A stretch of DNA of 64,000 nt from the NCBI RefSeq assembly GCF_029690045.1, contig NZ_CP121464.1, positions 744,001-808,000 of the forward strand, written 5' to 3'. This DNA is from Janthinobacterium rivuli. Its GTDB lineage: Bacteria; Pseudomonadota; Gammaproteobacteria; Burkholderiales; Burkholderiaceae_D. Shown here in pieces: positions 53,178 to 61,540 of the stretch. Within the stretch, counting starts at the first letter, position 1. Each line of letters starts with the position of its first letter. Position numbers and translations under genes: made by a program. Under the pieces are notes generated by a model. It was not told the origin of the DNA. It was given only the letters and a program-made list of their open reading frames with translations, and searched no databases.

Positions 53178-54146
53178 ATGGAGGTGGTGATTGCACCGGC
53201 TATCGTGCAGCAGGCGGCCCAGTGGATGGCGCGCCTGTGGTCCGATGACGCCAGCGACGCGGACCGGGATGCCTGTGCCCGCTGGTGCGCCGCCCATCCG
53301 CACCACGCCATTGCCTGGCAGCGTTTGCAGGCGTTCGAGGGCAAGCTGCACAGCGTGCCACGCGACGCGGCCCGGCACGCGCTGCGCGAACCGGCGCCGG
53401 CCGCCTACCTGAACCGCCGCCGTGCCCTGAAGCTGCTGGCCGTGCTGTTGCCCGTGGGCGGCATGGCGTACCTGCTGCGCGGCACGGATGCCTGGCAAGT
53501 GGCCGCGGCCAGCCACGGCACCGGCACGGGCGAGATCCGCGAGGTGACCCTGCCTGACGGCACGCGCGTGATGCTCGCTTCCGCTTCCGCCATCGATGTG
53601 CGCTTCGACGCCAGCGAGCGCTTGCTGATCCTGCGCAGCGGCGAAATCCTCGTCACCACGGCGCGCGATCCCGACCCGGCGCAGCGGCCTTTCCGCGTGC
53701 AGGGCCGTCATGGCACGGTGCAGGCGCTGGGCACGCGTTTTACCTTGCGGCAAGACGAATACACGTCGCGCGTGGCCGTCTTCGAAGGCGCCGTCGAGGT
53801 GCGCCTCGCGCATGCGCCCGGCCATCCCGTGCGCATCGACACGGGCCAGGGCGCGATCTACTCGGCGGACATCGTGCAGTCTGGCGCACCCGCGTCCGCC
53901 AGCGCGGCGGCCTGGACCAAGGGCGTGCTGGTGGCCGACAACATGCGCCTCGATGAGCTGCTTGCGGAACTGGCCCGCTACCGTCCCGGCCTGCTGCGCT
54001 GCGACCCGGCCGTGGCCAGCCTGAGCGTCAACGGCGTGTTTTCCCTGCGCGACACGGACCGCGCGCTGCACAACCTGGCGCTGGCCTTGCCCGTGCAAAT
54101 CGTCGCGCGTACGCGCTACTGGGTGACCGTCCAGGCTTCCGCCTGA
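53178..54146 (+). CDS. FecR-type anti-sigma/sigma regulator
   Basis: The 322-residue protein has an N-terminal cytoplasmic domain (DUF4880-like, about 8-55, with conserved WxxxH pattern CARWCAAHPHHAIAW). One membrane helix (about 84-100) precedes a periplasmic FecR domain (TLPDGTRVMLASASAIDV, LRSGEILVTTA, VQALGTRFTL) and a C-terminal signalling domain. It should relay receptor occupancy from the periplasm to the ECF sigma factor. It is coupled to the sigma gene. Confidence 0.9.
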   Translation: MEVVIAPAIVQQAAQWMARLWSDDASDADRDACARWCAAHPHHAIAWQRLQAFEGKLHSVPRDAARHALREPAPAAYLNRRRALKLLAVLLPVGGMAYLLRGTDAWQVAAASHGTGTGEIREVTLPDGTRVMLASASAIDVRFDASERLLILRSGEILVTTARDPDPAQRPFRVQGRHGTVQALGTRFTLRQDEYTSRVAVFEGAVEVRLAHAPGHPVRIDTGQGAIYSADIVQSGAPASASAAAWTKGVLVADNMRLDELLAELARYRPGLLRCDPAVASLSVNGVFSLRDTDRALHNLALALPVQIVARTRYWVTVQASA

Positions 54147-54162
54147 CTATTTCGCGGGCCTG

Positions 54163-54202
54163 ATTGAGGGTTTCGCATTCTCGTTCGGGATATAGGGTGA
54201 GA
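54163..54202 (+). promoter_or_regulatory. ECF-sigma-type promoter block, copy 1
   Basis: This 40-base block (ATTGAGGGTTT, then CTCGTTCGGGA, then ATAGGGTGAGA) matches 36 of 40 bases at 61467-61506. The GAGGGTTT and CGTTCGGGA parts have the place and spacing of -35 and -10 elements. It lies 47 bases before the first ABC gene. The FecI-type sigma factor upstream is the likely reader. Confidence 0.75.
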
Positions 54203-54249
54203 GCCACCCTTATCCATTGAACTTATGCACGCTTTTTCCCGTTTTTCCC

Positions 54250-56016
54250 ATGAGTAGCCACAGCAGCCAGGCCGGCCCGATCAGCCGGATACTGCAACCG
54301 ATCCGCGGGCGCCTGATCGTCGCAGCCGTGCTGGCCGGCACGGGTTCCATGCTGACCCTGGTGCCGCTGGCCGGCATCGCGCATATCGCCAGCATCGCCC
54401 TGTCCCCTGCGGCCGCGCAGCTTGGCATCTGGCCCACTATTCTCGTCAGCGTAGCCTGCCTGTTTGCCGGCATGGCCCTGATCACGCTGGGCGAGCTGGC
54501 CGCGCACCTGGCCGACAACCGCCTCACCCATCAATTGCGCCTGCAAGCCATGCAGCGCCTGGGGCAGGTGCCGCTGGGCTGGTTCACCAGCCGGGCCTCG
54601 GGCGAGGTCAAGCAGGCGATGCAGGACGACATCAATACCTTGCACAGCCTTACCGCCCACTTCTATACGACAACGGGACGCGCCGTGGGCGCCATCGCCA
54701 TCTCCGTCGTGTACCTGTTCGCCATGGACTGGCGCCTGGCCATCGTTTCGATATTGCCATTTCCCGGCTTTTTCCTGTTCTTCGGCCGTGCCATGAAAGC
54801 CAGCGGCGGCAACATGGAACAATTCGTCGCCGGCATGGGACGCATCAACAATGCCGTGGTGGAGTTCGTCAACGGCATTCCCGTGGTCAAGGCCTTTGGC
54901 GCCACGGGGCGTGCGCACGGCAGCTACCGCGCGGCCGTCGATGCGTTTGCCGACGCGTTCGCCGCGTTTACGCGTCCGCTGGTCGGTTCCATGGCCAACG
55001 CCAACGCGCTGATAGCGCCCGTCGCCGTGCTGGGCGTGGTGGTGCTTGCCGGCACGGCCTTCGTGGCGCTGGAGGCGATGGCACCCGTCGATATCCTGCC
55101 GTTCGCCCTCGTGGCGCCCGGCATTTCCGCACCGATGCTGCTGCTACATTACCTCACGCATGACCTCAACAACGCCACGGGCGCGGCCCAGCGCGTGCAA
55201 GCCTTGCTCGATACGCCCGTGCTGGCGCAGCCGGCGCCCGGGCAGCAGCAGTTGCCCATCGGCACGGAGATCCGCATGGAGCACGTGGGCTATGCCTACG
55301 ATGGCCAGAACAAGGTGCTGTCGGACATTACGCTCACTTTGCGTCCTGGCACGGTGACGGCCATCGTCGGCGCCTCCGGTTCCGGCAAGTCGACCCTGGC
55401 GCGGCTGCTGCTGCGCTTTTTCGACCCGAGCGAAGGGCGCATCACCCTGGGCGGCGTCGACCTGCGGCACATCGCCACGCCCGAGCTGTACCGGCGCATC
55501 GGTTTCGTGCTGCAGGAAGTGCGGCTGATCCACGCCAGCGTGCGCGAAAACATCGCGCTGGGCCGGCCATCTGCCAGTACGCATGAGATCGAAGCGGCGG
55601 CGCGCCTGGCGAACATCCACGAACGCATTCTGGCTTTGCCGCGCGGCTACGATTCCGTCATCGGCGAGGATGCGCAGCTGTCCGGCGGCGAGTTGCAGCG
55701 CGTGAGCATCGCCCGCGCCGTGCTGCTCGACCCGTCCGTGCTGGTGCTCGATGAAGCGACGGCCGCGGCGGACGCCGAAAACGAAGTGGCGATCCAGGAC
55801 GCCCTGTCGCGCTTTGCCCAGGGCCGAACCCTGCTGGTGATCGCGCACCGGCTCGACACGGTCATGCATGCCGACAACATCGTCGTGGTCGAGAACGGCG
55901 CCATCGTCGAGCAGGGCAGCCATGCCGGCTTGCTCGCCCACCAGGGCCGCTATGCGCAACTGTGGGCGCTGGGCGGCTATCAAGATTCCCAGGAAGATGC
56001 GGTGCTCCCATGCTGA
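54250..56016 (+). CDS. Exporter-fold ABC half-transporter 1 (YbtP/IrtA/PchH-like)
   Basis: The 588-residue protein fuses a six-helix type I exporter domain (about 20-320) to an ATPase domain. Walker A is at 374-382 (GASGSGKST), the signature is LSGGELQRV near 477, and Walker B with D-loop reads VLVLDEATAAAD (AAAD replaces the usual SALD). Paired transporters of this kind (YbtPQ, IrtAB, PchHI) act in ferric siderophore uptake despite the exporter fold. ATG 54250 is chosen over an in-frame TTG at 54217; neither has a clear binding site. Its end overlaps the next gene by seven bases. Confidence 0.82.
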   Translation: MSSHSSQAGPISRILQPIRGRLIVAAVLAGTGSMLTLVPLAGIAHIASIALSPAAAQLGIWPTILVSVACLFAGMALITLGELAAHLADNRLTHQLRLQAMQRLGQVPLGWFTSRASGEVKQAMQDDINTLHSLTAHFYTTTGRAVGAIAISVVYLFAMDWRLAIVSILPFPGFFLFFGRAMKASGGNMEQFVAGMGRINNAVVEFVNGIPVVKAFGATGRAHGSYRAAVDAFADAFAAFTRPLVGSMANANALIAPVAVLGVVVLAGTAFVALEAMAPVDILPFALVAPGISAPMLLLHYLTHDLNNATGAAQRVQALLDTPVLAQPAPGQQQLPIGTEIRMEHVGYAYDGQNKVLSDITLTLRPGTVTAIVGASGSGKSTLARLLLRFFDPSEGRITLGGVDLRHIATPELYRRIGFVLQEVRLIHASVRENIALGRPSASTHEIEAAARLANIHERILALPRGYDSVIGEDAQLSGGELQRVSIARAVLLDPSVLVLDEATAAADAENEVAIQDALSRFAQGRTLLVIAHRLDTVMHADNIVVVENGAIVEQGSHAGLLAHQGRYAQLWALGGYQDSQEDAVLPC

Positions 56017-57782
56017 AAACATTTATTCAACTGCTGGGCGATGACGCGCCCGTGTTCCGCCGCTACTGCGCCATGGCGCTCGCGTACGGCGTGCTCAGCG
56101 GACTGACGATCACGGCGCTGGTGCTGGCCCTGGGCCGGCTGCTGGCTGGCGACCTGGACGGCGCGGCCCTGTGGCTGCTGGTGCTGCTGGCCGGGCTGGT
56201 CGCCTGCTGGGCCTGGCGGCGCCAGGTGGAAAAAGCGGGCGTGCGCGTGGGTGTGACGGTCTTGCAAGGGGCGCGCCAGCGCCTGGGCGACCACGTGGCG
56301 CGCCTGCCCGTCGGCTGGTTCACGCCGGAAAATACGGCAAAACTTGGTCACGTCATTACGCAGGGCATGATGAATGTGGCGCAGCTGCCGGCCCACGTAT
56401 TGACGCCCGTGATCTGCGGCGCCGTCACGCCCGTCGTATTGCTCGCCGCGCTGTTCGCGCTGCACTGGCAGCTGGGTCTCATCGCGTTGCTGGCGCTGCC
56501 TCTGCTGGCTGGCGCCTTGCGGCTGACGGCGCACCTGGGCCAGCGCGCCGACGATGCCTATCACCACCACTTTGCCCAGACCAGCCAGCGCCTGGTCGAG
56601 TTTGCGCAAGCCCAATCGGTGCTGCGTGCATTTAACGGCGAAAATGCGGATGGTGGCACGCGTTTCCTCAAGCAAGCCATCGACGCGCAGCGCCACTCAG
56701 GCACGCGGCTGATCTATCTTTCCGCGCTGTCTTCCGTGCTCAACGCCTGGACCGTGCAAGCCATCTTCGCCGCCTTGCTGGCCGTTGCCGCGCTGTGGCT
56801 GCAGGGTTTGCTGGGGGCGGCATCGGCTGCGGGTGACGCTATTTCTGTCATCGTGGCATTGCTGCTGGTGGTGCGCTTTGTCGACCCGTTGCAGGAAGTG
56901 GCCAGCTATGGTGAAGTGCTGCGCGGCGCGCGCGGTCCGCTCGATGCGGCGCGCGAGATGTTCGCCGTGCAGCCCTTGCCGGAAGCACAGCAGCCGCAAG
57001 CGCCGCGCGATGGTTCCGTTGAGTTGCGCAACGTGCACTTCCGCTATGCACCGGACCAGCCCGACGTCTTGACGGACATCAACCTGAAGATTGCGCCGGG
57101 CAGCATGACGGCGCTGATCGGCGCTTCCGGTTCCGGCAAGACGACCCTGGTGCGCCTGATCGCGCGCTTCTTTGACGCCAGTGCGGGTGCGGTGCTGGTG
57201 GGTGGCGTCGATGTGCGCGACATGTCCAGCGAGCAATTGGCCGGCCAGATCAGCCAGATCTTCCAGGACAGCTATCTGTTCCAGGGCAGCATCGGTGACA
57301 ACATCCGCATCGGCGAGCCGGACGCGACCGAGGCCGAGGTGCTGGACGCTGCGCGCCAGGCGGGCGTGGCCGAGATCATCGCCCGCTTGCCGCAGGGACT
57401 CGATACCCTGGTGGGCGAGGGCGGCGCGCGCCTGTCCGGCGGCGAACGCCAGCGCATCGCCATCGCCCGCGCGCTGGTCAAGGATGCGCCGATTTTGCTG
57501 GTCGACGAGGCGACGGCCGCGCTCGACGCGGAAAACCAGGCCGCCATCGCCGAAGCGCTGGCGCGGCTGCGCGGCAAGCGCACGGTGATCGTCATCGCGC
57601 ACCAGTTGTCGACGGTGGCCATGGCTGACCAGATCGTCGTGCTCGATGGCGGCACCCTGGGCGAGCAGGGCGCGCCAGCTACCTTGCGCGCGCAGGGCGG
57701 CCTGTATGCCCACTTCCTGACCCAGCGCCAGGCGGCCAAGGGCTGGCGCATCGCCGCGCCTGCGCCGGAGTCCGGCATTTGA
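56010..57782 (+). CDS. Exporter-fold ABC half-transporter 2 (YbtQ/IrtB/PchI-like)
   Basis: This is the partner of the preceding protein, 590 residues with the same layout: six helices, then an ATPase with Walker A GASGSGKTT (371-379), signature LSGGERQRI near 475, Walker B ILLVDEATAALD and H-loop IAHQL. The two probably form a heterodimer. The ATG at 56010 overlaps the previous stop. Its own stop overlaps the next start (TTGA). Confidence 0.82.
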   Translation: MLKTFIQLLGDDAPVFRRYCAMALAYGVLSGLTITALVLALGRLLAGDLDGAALWLLVLLAGLVACWAWRRQVEKAGVRVGVTVLQGARQRLGDHVARLPVGWFTPENTAKLGHVITQGMMNVAQLPAHVLTPVICGAVTPVVLLAALFALHWQLGLIALLALPLLAGALRLTAHLGQRADDAYHHHFAQTSQRLVEFAQAQSVLRAFNGENADGGTRFLKQAIDAQRHSGTRLIYLSALSSVLNAWTVQAIFAALLAVAALWLQGLLGAASAAGDAISVIVALLLVVRFVDPLQEVASYGEVLRGARGPLDAAREMFAVQPLPEAQQPQAPRDGSVELRNVHFRYAPDQPDVLTDINLKIAPGSMTALIGASGSGKTTLVRLIARFFDASAGAVLVGGVDVRDMSSEQLAGQISQIFQDSYLFQGSIGDNIRIGEPDATEAEVLDAARQAGVAEIIARLPQGLDTLVGEGGARLSGGERQRIAIARALVKDAPILLVDEATAALDAENQAAIAEALARLRGKRTVIVIAHQLSTVAMADQIVVLDGGTLGEQGAPATLRAQGGLYAHFLTQRQAAKGWRIAAPAPESGI

Positions 57783-58735
57783 CACACGCGCGTCTGCTTT
57801 TCCTTTTCGTGCTGCTGTGCTGCGCCTCCTTGCTGGTGGGCGCCAGGCAGATGGAGTGGGCACAACTGTTGTCATCGTCCGGCGCGCTGTCTGCCGATGC
57901 TTGGCTGACCCTGACGGCCAGCCGGCTGCCGCGTCTGGCGGCGCTGGTGCTGACGGGCGTGGGCCTGTCCGTGTGCGGCGTCATCCTGCAGCACATCGTG
58001 CGCAACAAATTCGTCGAGCCGGCCACCTCGGGCGGCCTCGACGCGGCCAAGCTGGGCATCCTCGTGGCGCTGACCGTGGCGCCAGCGGCGGGCACGGCGG
58101 GCAAGATTGCGTTCGCGCTGGCCTTCTGCCTTGCCGCCAGCGTACTGTACGTGGCCCTGATCCGCCGCATCCGCTTCAAGAACACGATACTCGTCCCCGT
58201 GATCGGCCTCGTGTATGGCGGCGTGCTGAGCGCCGTGGCCGAGTTCTATGCCTACCGCAACAACATGTTGCAAAACATGCAGGGCTGGCTGCTCGGCGAT
58301 TTTTCGCGCATCGTGCAGGGTAACTATGAAATCATTTACCTGATCCTGCCCATCGTTGCCCTCACGTATGTGTACGCGCAGCGTTTTACCGTGCTGGGCA
58401 TGGGCGAGGGCATGGCGACCAGCCTGGGCCTGAACTATGCGGGCACGGTGGCGCTGGGCCTGATGCTGGTGGCCGTCACGGTGGCGGCCACGGTGATCAC
58501 GGTGGGAGCGATCCCGTTTGTCGGGCTGGCCATCCCCAACCTGGTGGCCTTGCGCTACGGCGACAAGCTGGACCGCACCTTGCCCATCGTCGCCCTGTGC
58601 GGCGCGTCGCTGCTGCTGGCCTGCGACATCGCCGGGCGCTTGCTGATCTACCCGTTCGAAGTGCCGATCGGCATGACGGCGGGCGGCGTGGGCGGGGTGC
58701 TGTTCCTCGTCCTGATCATCCGGGGGCGGCGATGA
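57779..58735 (+). CDS. FecCD-family siderophore permease 1 (FatD/CeuB-like)
   Basis: The 318-residue membrane protein has about nine helices of the BtuC/FecCD type II importer family (RLPRLAALVLTGVGLSVCGVILQ, NKFVEPATSGGLDAAKLG, VGAIPFVGLAIPNLV). It should form half of the channel for an iron-siderophore. The TTG start overlaps the previous stop, and the stop overlaps the second permease start (ATGA). Confidence 0.88.
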   Translation: MTHARLLFLFVLLCCASLLVGARQMEWAQLLSSSGALSADAWLTLTASRLPRLAALVLTGVGLSVCGVILQHIVRNKFVEPATSGGLDAAKLGILVALTVAPAAGTAGKIAFALAFCLAASVLYVALIRRIRFKNTILVPVIGLVYGGVLSAVAEFYAYRNNMLQNMQGWLLGDFSRIVQGNYEIIYLILPIVALTYVYAQRFTVLGMGEGMATSLGLNYAGTVALGLMLVAVTVAATVITVGAIPFVGLAIPNLVALRYGDKLDRTLPIVALCGASLLLACDIAGRLLIYPFEVPIGMTAGGVGGVLFLVLIIRGRR

Positions 58736-59682
58736 AGCGCAGTGTGAACCAGCGGACGCTGTGGCTGGCCGTGCTTGCTTTGGCCGTGGTGTTTCTCTTC
58801 CTCGGCGCCAATCTCGACTTCGATTACATCATCCCCAAGCGCCTCTCTCGCCTGGCCGCCATCGCCATCGGCGGCGTTTGCGTGGCCGTGTCGTCGATTG
58901 TGTTCCAGACCATCGCCGGCAACCGGATACTGACGCCGGCCGTCATGGGTTATGAAGCCGTGTACCTGCTGCTGCAATCGCTGCTGATCCTCGCGATGGG
59001 CATGCACAGCGTCGTACTGCTGGGACAGAACGGCAATTTTGTGCTGTCGATCGCGCTGATGCTCGCGTATTCCTGGGCCATCCACTATTGGCTGTTTCGT
59101 GATGGCAAGAACAACGTGTATTTTTTGCTGCTGCTGGGTTTTGTCCTGACGATGGTGATCGGCACGTTCACCCAGTTCATCCAGCTGCGTATCAGTCCCG
59201 GCGAATTTGCCATCCTGCAAGGTTTCAGCCAGGCCTCGTTCAACAAGGCGCAGCCCGCACAATTGCTGACCTCGGCCCTGCTGGCGGGCGCCGCCTGTGT
59301 GGCTGTGCTGAAAACCCTGCCGGCGCTCGACGTGCTGGCGCTGGGGCGCGAACAGGCGATCTCGCTCGGTATCGATTACCGGCGCATGGTGCGGCTGCAG
59401 CTGACGCTGATCGCCGTGCTGGTGGCCGTGTCGACGAGTTTGCTGGGCCCCACGGCCTTCATGGGCATCTTCGTGGCAAACACGACCTATGCCCTGGCCC
59501 GCACGGCGCGCCATCGCGCGACCTTGCCGCTGGGTTGCGCCATCGCCATCGTCATCTTCCTGGCCGCCCAGCTTCTGGTCGAGCACGTTTTCAATTACCG
59601 GACCACGGTTGGCATCCTCGTCAACCTCGTATGTGGCGCGTATTTCCTCGCGCTCATGGTTCGCACCCGAGGCACCGCATGA
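58732..59682 (+). CDS. FecCD-family siderophore permease 2 (FatC/CeuC-like)
   Basis: This is the second permease, 316 residues, with the same fold (RLSRLAAIAIGGVCVAVSSIVFQT, RILTPAVMGYEAVY, LGPTAFMGIFVANTTY). It resembles the FatC/CeuC branch, whose members handle catecholate siderophores and their fragments. Overlaps at both ends (ATGA each) show tight coupling. Confidence 0.88.
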   Translation: MKRSVNQRTLWLAVLALAVVFLFLGANLDFDYIIPKRLSRLAAIAIGGVCVAVSSIVFQTIAGNRILTPAVMGYEAVYLLLQSLLILAMGMHSVVLLGQNGNFVLSIALMLAYSWAIHYWLFRDGKNNVYFLLLLGFVLTMVIGTFTQFIQLRISPGEFAILQGFSQASFNKAQPAQLLTSALLAGAACVAVLKTLPALDVLALGREQAISLGIDYRRMVRLQLTLIAVLVAVSTSLLGPTAFMGIFVANTTYALARTARHRATLPLGCAIAIVIFLAAQLLVEHVFNYRTTVGILVNLVCGAYFLALMVRTRGTA

Positions 59683-60449
59683 TTCACGTCAACCAGATTG
59701 AAAAAAGCTACGGAGAAAAGCGCGTGCTGGCCCACGTCAGCGCGCAGTTTCCCAAGGGCAAAGTGACGTCTCTGATCGGTCCGAATGGCGCCGGCAAGAC
59801 GACCTTGCTGATGCTCATCGCGCGCCTGCAGGAAGCGAATGGCGGCGAGATTACGATAGACGGGCGCAGCATCGCGGCCATCAAGATCCAGGACTATGCA
59901 AGACGGGTGGCCACCCTGCGCCAGTCGCCCGATTTTCATTTGCGCCTGACGGTGGAAGAGCTCGTCGCCTTCGGCCGCTTCCCCTACAGCCGAGGTAGCT
60001 TGACGGCGCAAGACCGGCAAGCCATCGATGACGCCATCGCCTTTCTGTCGCTGGAAAACTTGCGCGCCAGCTACGTCGATGAGCTGAGCGGCGGCCAGCG
60101 CCAGATGGCCTTCCTGGCCATGACGATCGCCCAGCAAACGGATATTCTGCTGCTCGACGAGCCGCTCAACAACCTCGACATGAAGCACGCCGTGCAGATC
60201 ATGCGCGCGCTGCGCCGCCTGTGCGACGAGCAGGGCCGCACCGTGATCCTGGTGATCCACGACATCAATTTCGCCGCCAATTATTCCGACCACATCGTTG
60301 CCATGCAGGGCGGCGCCGTGCGCTTTGCTGGTCCCGCGCACGAGGTCGTCACCGAGGCACGCTTGCGCGCGCTGTACGACATCGATTTTCACATCGTGCT
60401 CAATGAGCGCGGCTGCGTCTGCAATTACTTTACCCCCACAGGAGCTTGA
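59679..60449 (+). CDS. Siderophore ABC transporter ATPase (FecE/CeuD-like)
   Basis: The 256-residue ATPase drives the FecCD-type permeases. It has Walker A GPNGAGKTT, Q-loop LRQSPDF, signature LSGGQRQMAFLAM, Walker B ILLLDEPLNNLD and H-loop VIHDINFA. The start overlaps the permease stop and the binding-protein gene follows one base after. Confidence 0.92.
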   Translation: MIHVNQIEKSYGEKRVLAHVSAQFPKGKVTSLIGPNGAGKTTLLMLIARLQEANGGEITIDGRSIAAIKIQDYARRVATLRQSPDFHLRLTVEELVAFGRFPYSRGSLTAQDRQAIDDAIAFLSLENLRASYVDELSGGQRQMAFLAMTIAQQTDILLLDEPLNNLDMKHAVQIMRALRRLCDEQGRTVILVIHDINFAANYSDHIVAMQGGAVRFAGPAHEVVTEARLRALYDIDFHIVLNERGCVCNYFTPTGA

Positions 60450-60450
60450 G

Positions 60451-61434
60451 ATGATCTGGAACAAATCCCACTGCGCGCTGGCCGTGCTGCTCGCCGCCAT
60501 GGCCGTCCTGCAAGGCTGCACCGACAAGGCGTCCACGGCACCGCCAGCGCCTGCCGCTTCCGCGTCGGAGCAGGCATTTACTCCCATCACCATTGAGCAC
60601 AAGCTGGGCACGACGGTGATCCAACAGCGTCCGCAGAGGGTGGCCGTGCTCGACATGAACGAAGTCGATTTCCTCGACCAGCTGGGCGTGCCCGTGGCCG
60701 GCATGGTGAAGGATTATGTGCCGCATTTCCTCACGCGCTACAAGGACGACGCGAACATCCGCGACCTGGGCGCCATAGTGCAGCCGAACCTGGAACACAT
60801 CCACGCGCTCCAGCCCGATCTGATACTGATGACGTCGATCCAGGCCAACCATTACAAGGAACTGAGCCAGATCGCGCCTACCCTGCATTTCGACGTGGAT
60901 TACCAGAACAGCGAAAGCCAGCACATCGAGGTGGTCAAGCAGCACTTGCTGACCCTGGGCCGCATCTTCGGCAAGGAAGATCTCGCCAGCCGGAAAGCCG
61001 CCGAGCTTGACGCGAAGGTGACGGATGCGCGCAAAATGACGCAGGAGCGTCCCGAGAAGGCGCTCATCGTGCTGCACAATAATGGCGCCTTCAGCTCCTT
61101 TGGCGTGCGGTCGCGCTACGGTTTCGTCTTCGATGCGCTGGGCGTGAAACCGGCCAGCACGGCCATCGAAGCGGGCTTGCATGGGCAACCGATTTCCAGC
61201 GAATTCATCCAGCAAGCCAACCCCGACATCATCTATGTGGTCGACCGGACGGCCGTGATGGAACACCGTCCCGTCATGACGGCCGAGCAGATGGCCAATC
61301 CGCTGCTGCGCCAGACCAATGCCTGGAAGAACGGCCGCGTGGTCTTCGTCGATGCGGACGCCTGGTACATCACGGCGGCCAGCGTGACGTCGCTGAAGCG
61401 GGTGATCGACGACGTGCTCAGGGGCTATCAATAA
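60451..61434 (+). CDS. Siderophore-binding lipoprotein (FatB/CeuE-like)
   Basis: The 327-residue lipoprotein has lipobox LQGC (C23) and a type III periplasmic binding fold (RVAVLDMNEVDFLDQLGV, DLILMTSIQ, PDIIYVVDRT). It captures the ferric siderophore in the periplasm and delivers it to the FecCD permeases. CAGGAG precedes ATG 60451. It is the last gene of the coupled operon; a 106-base gap with the second promoter block follows. Confidence 0.9.
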   Translation: MIWNKSHCALAVLLAAMAVLQGCTDKASTAPPAPAASASEQAFTPITIEHKLGTTVIQQRPQRVAVLDMNEVDFLDQLGVPVAGMVKDYVPHFLTRYKDDANIRDLGAIVQPNLEHIHALQPDLILMTSIQANHYKELSQIAPTLHFDVDYQNSESQHIEVVKQHLLTLGRIFGKEDLASRKAAELDAKVTDARKMTQERPEKALIVLHNNGAFSSFGVRSRYGFVFDALGVKPASTAIEAGLHGQPISSEFIQQANPDIIYVVDRTAVMEHRPVMTAEQMANPLLRQTNAWKNGRVVFVDADAWYITAASVTSLKRVIDDVLRGYQ

Positions 61435-61466
61435 TCTAAGTTATTTTTGTAATGATTCGTATTTGC

Positions 61467-61506
61467 ATTGAGGGTTTTGCCTTTTCGTTCGGGAGATAGG
61501 GTGAGA
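61467..61506 (+). promoter_or_regulatory. ECF-sigma-type promoter block, copy 2
   Basis: This is the second copy of the 40-base block (36 of 40 identical to 54163-54202, no gaps), with ATTGAGGGTTTT, TTCGTTCGGGA and GATAGGGTGAGA. It ends 34 bases before the receptor start codon. It implies that receptor and transporter operon share one sigma factor. Confidence 0.75.
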
Positions 61507-61540
61507 ACAAGCAATCATCCCCTCTGAAAGGATTTACCGT

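Noticed and set aside
54217..54249. TTG start for the first exporter-fold ABC gene
   Set aside because: It would add eleven residues without family support or a ribosome binding site. The ATG at 54250 was preferred.
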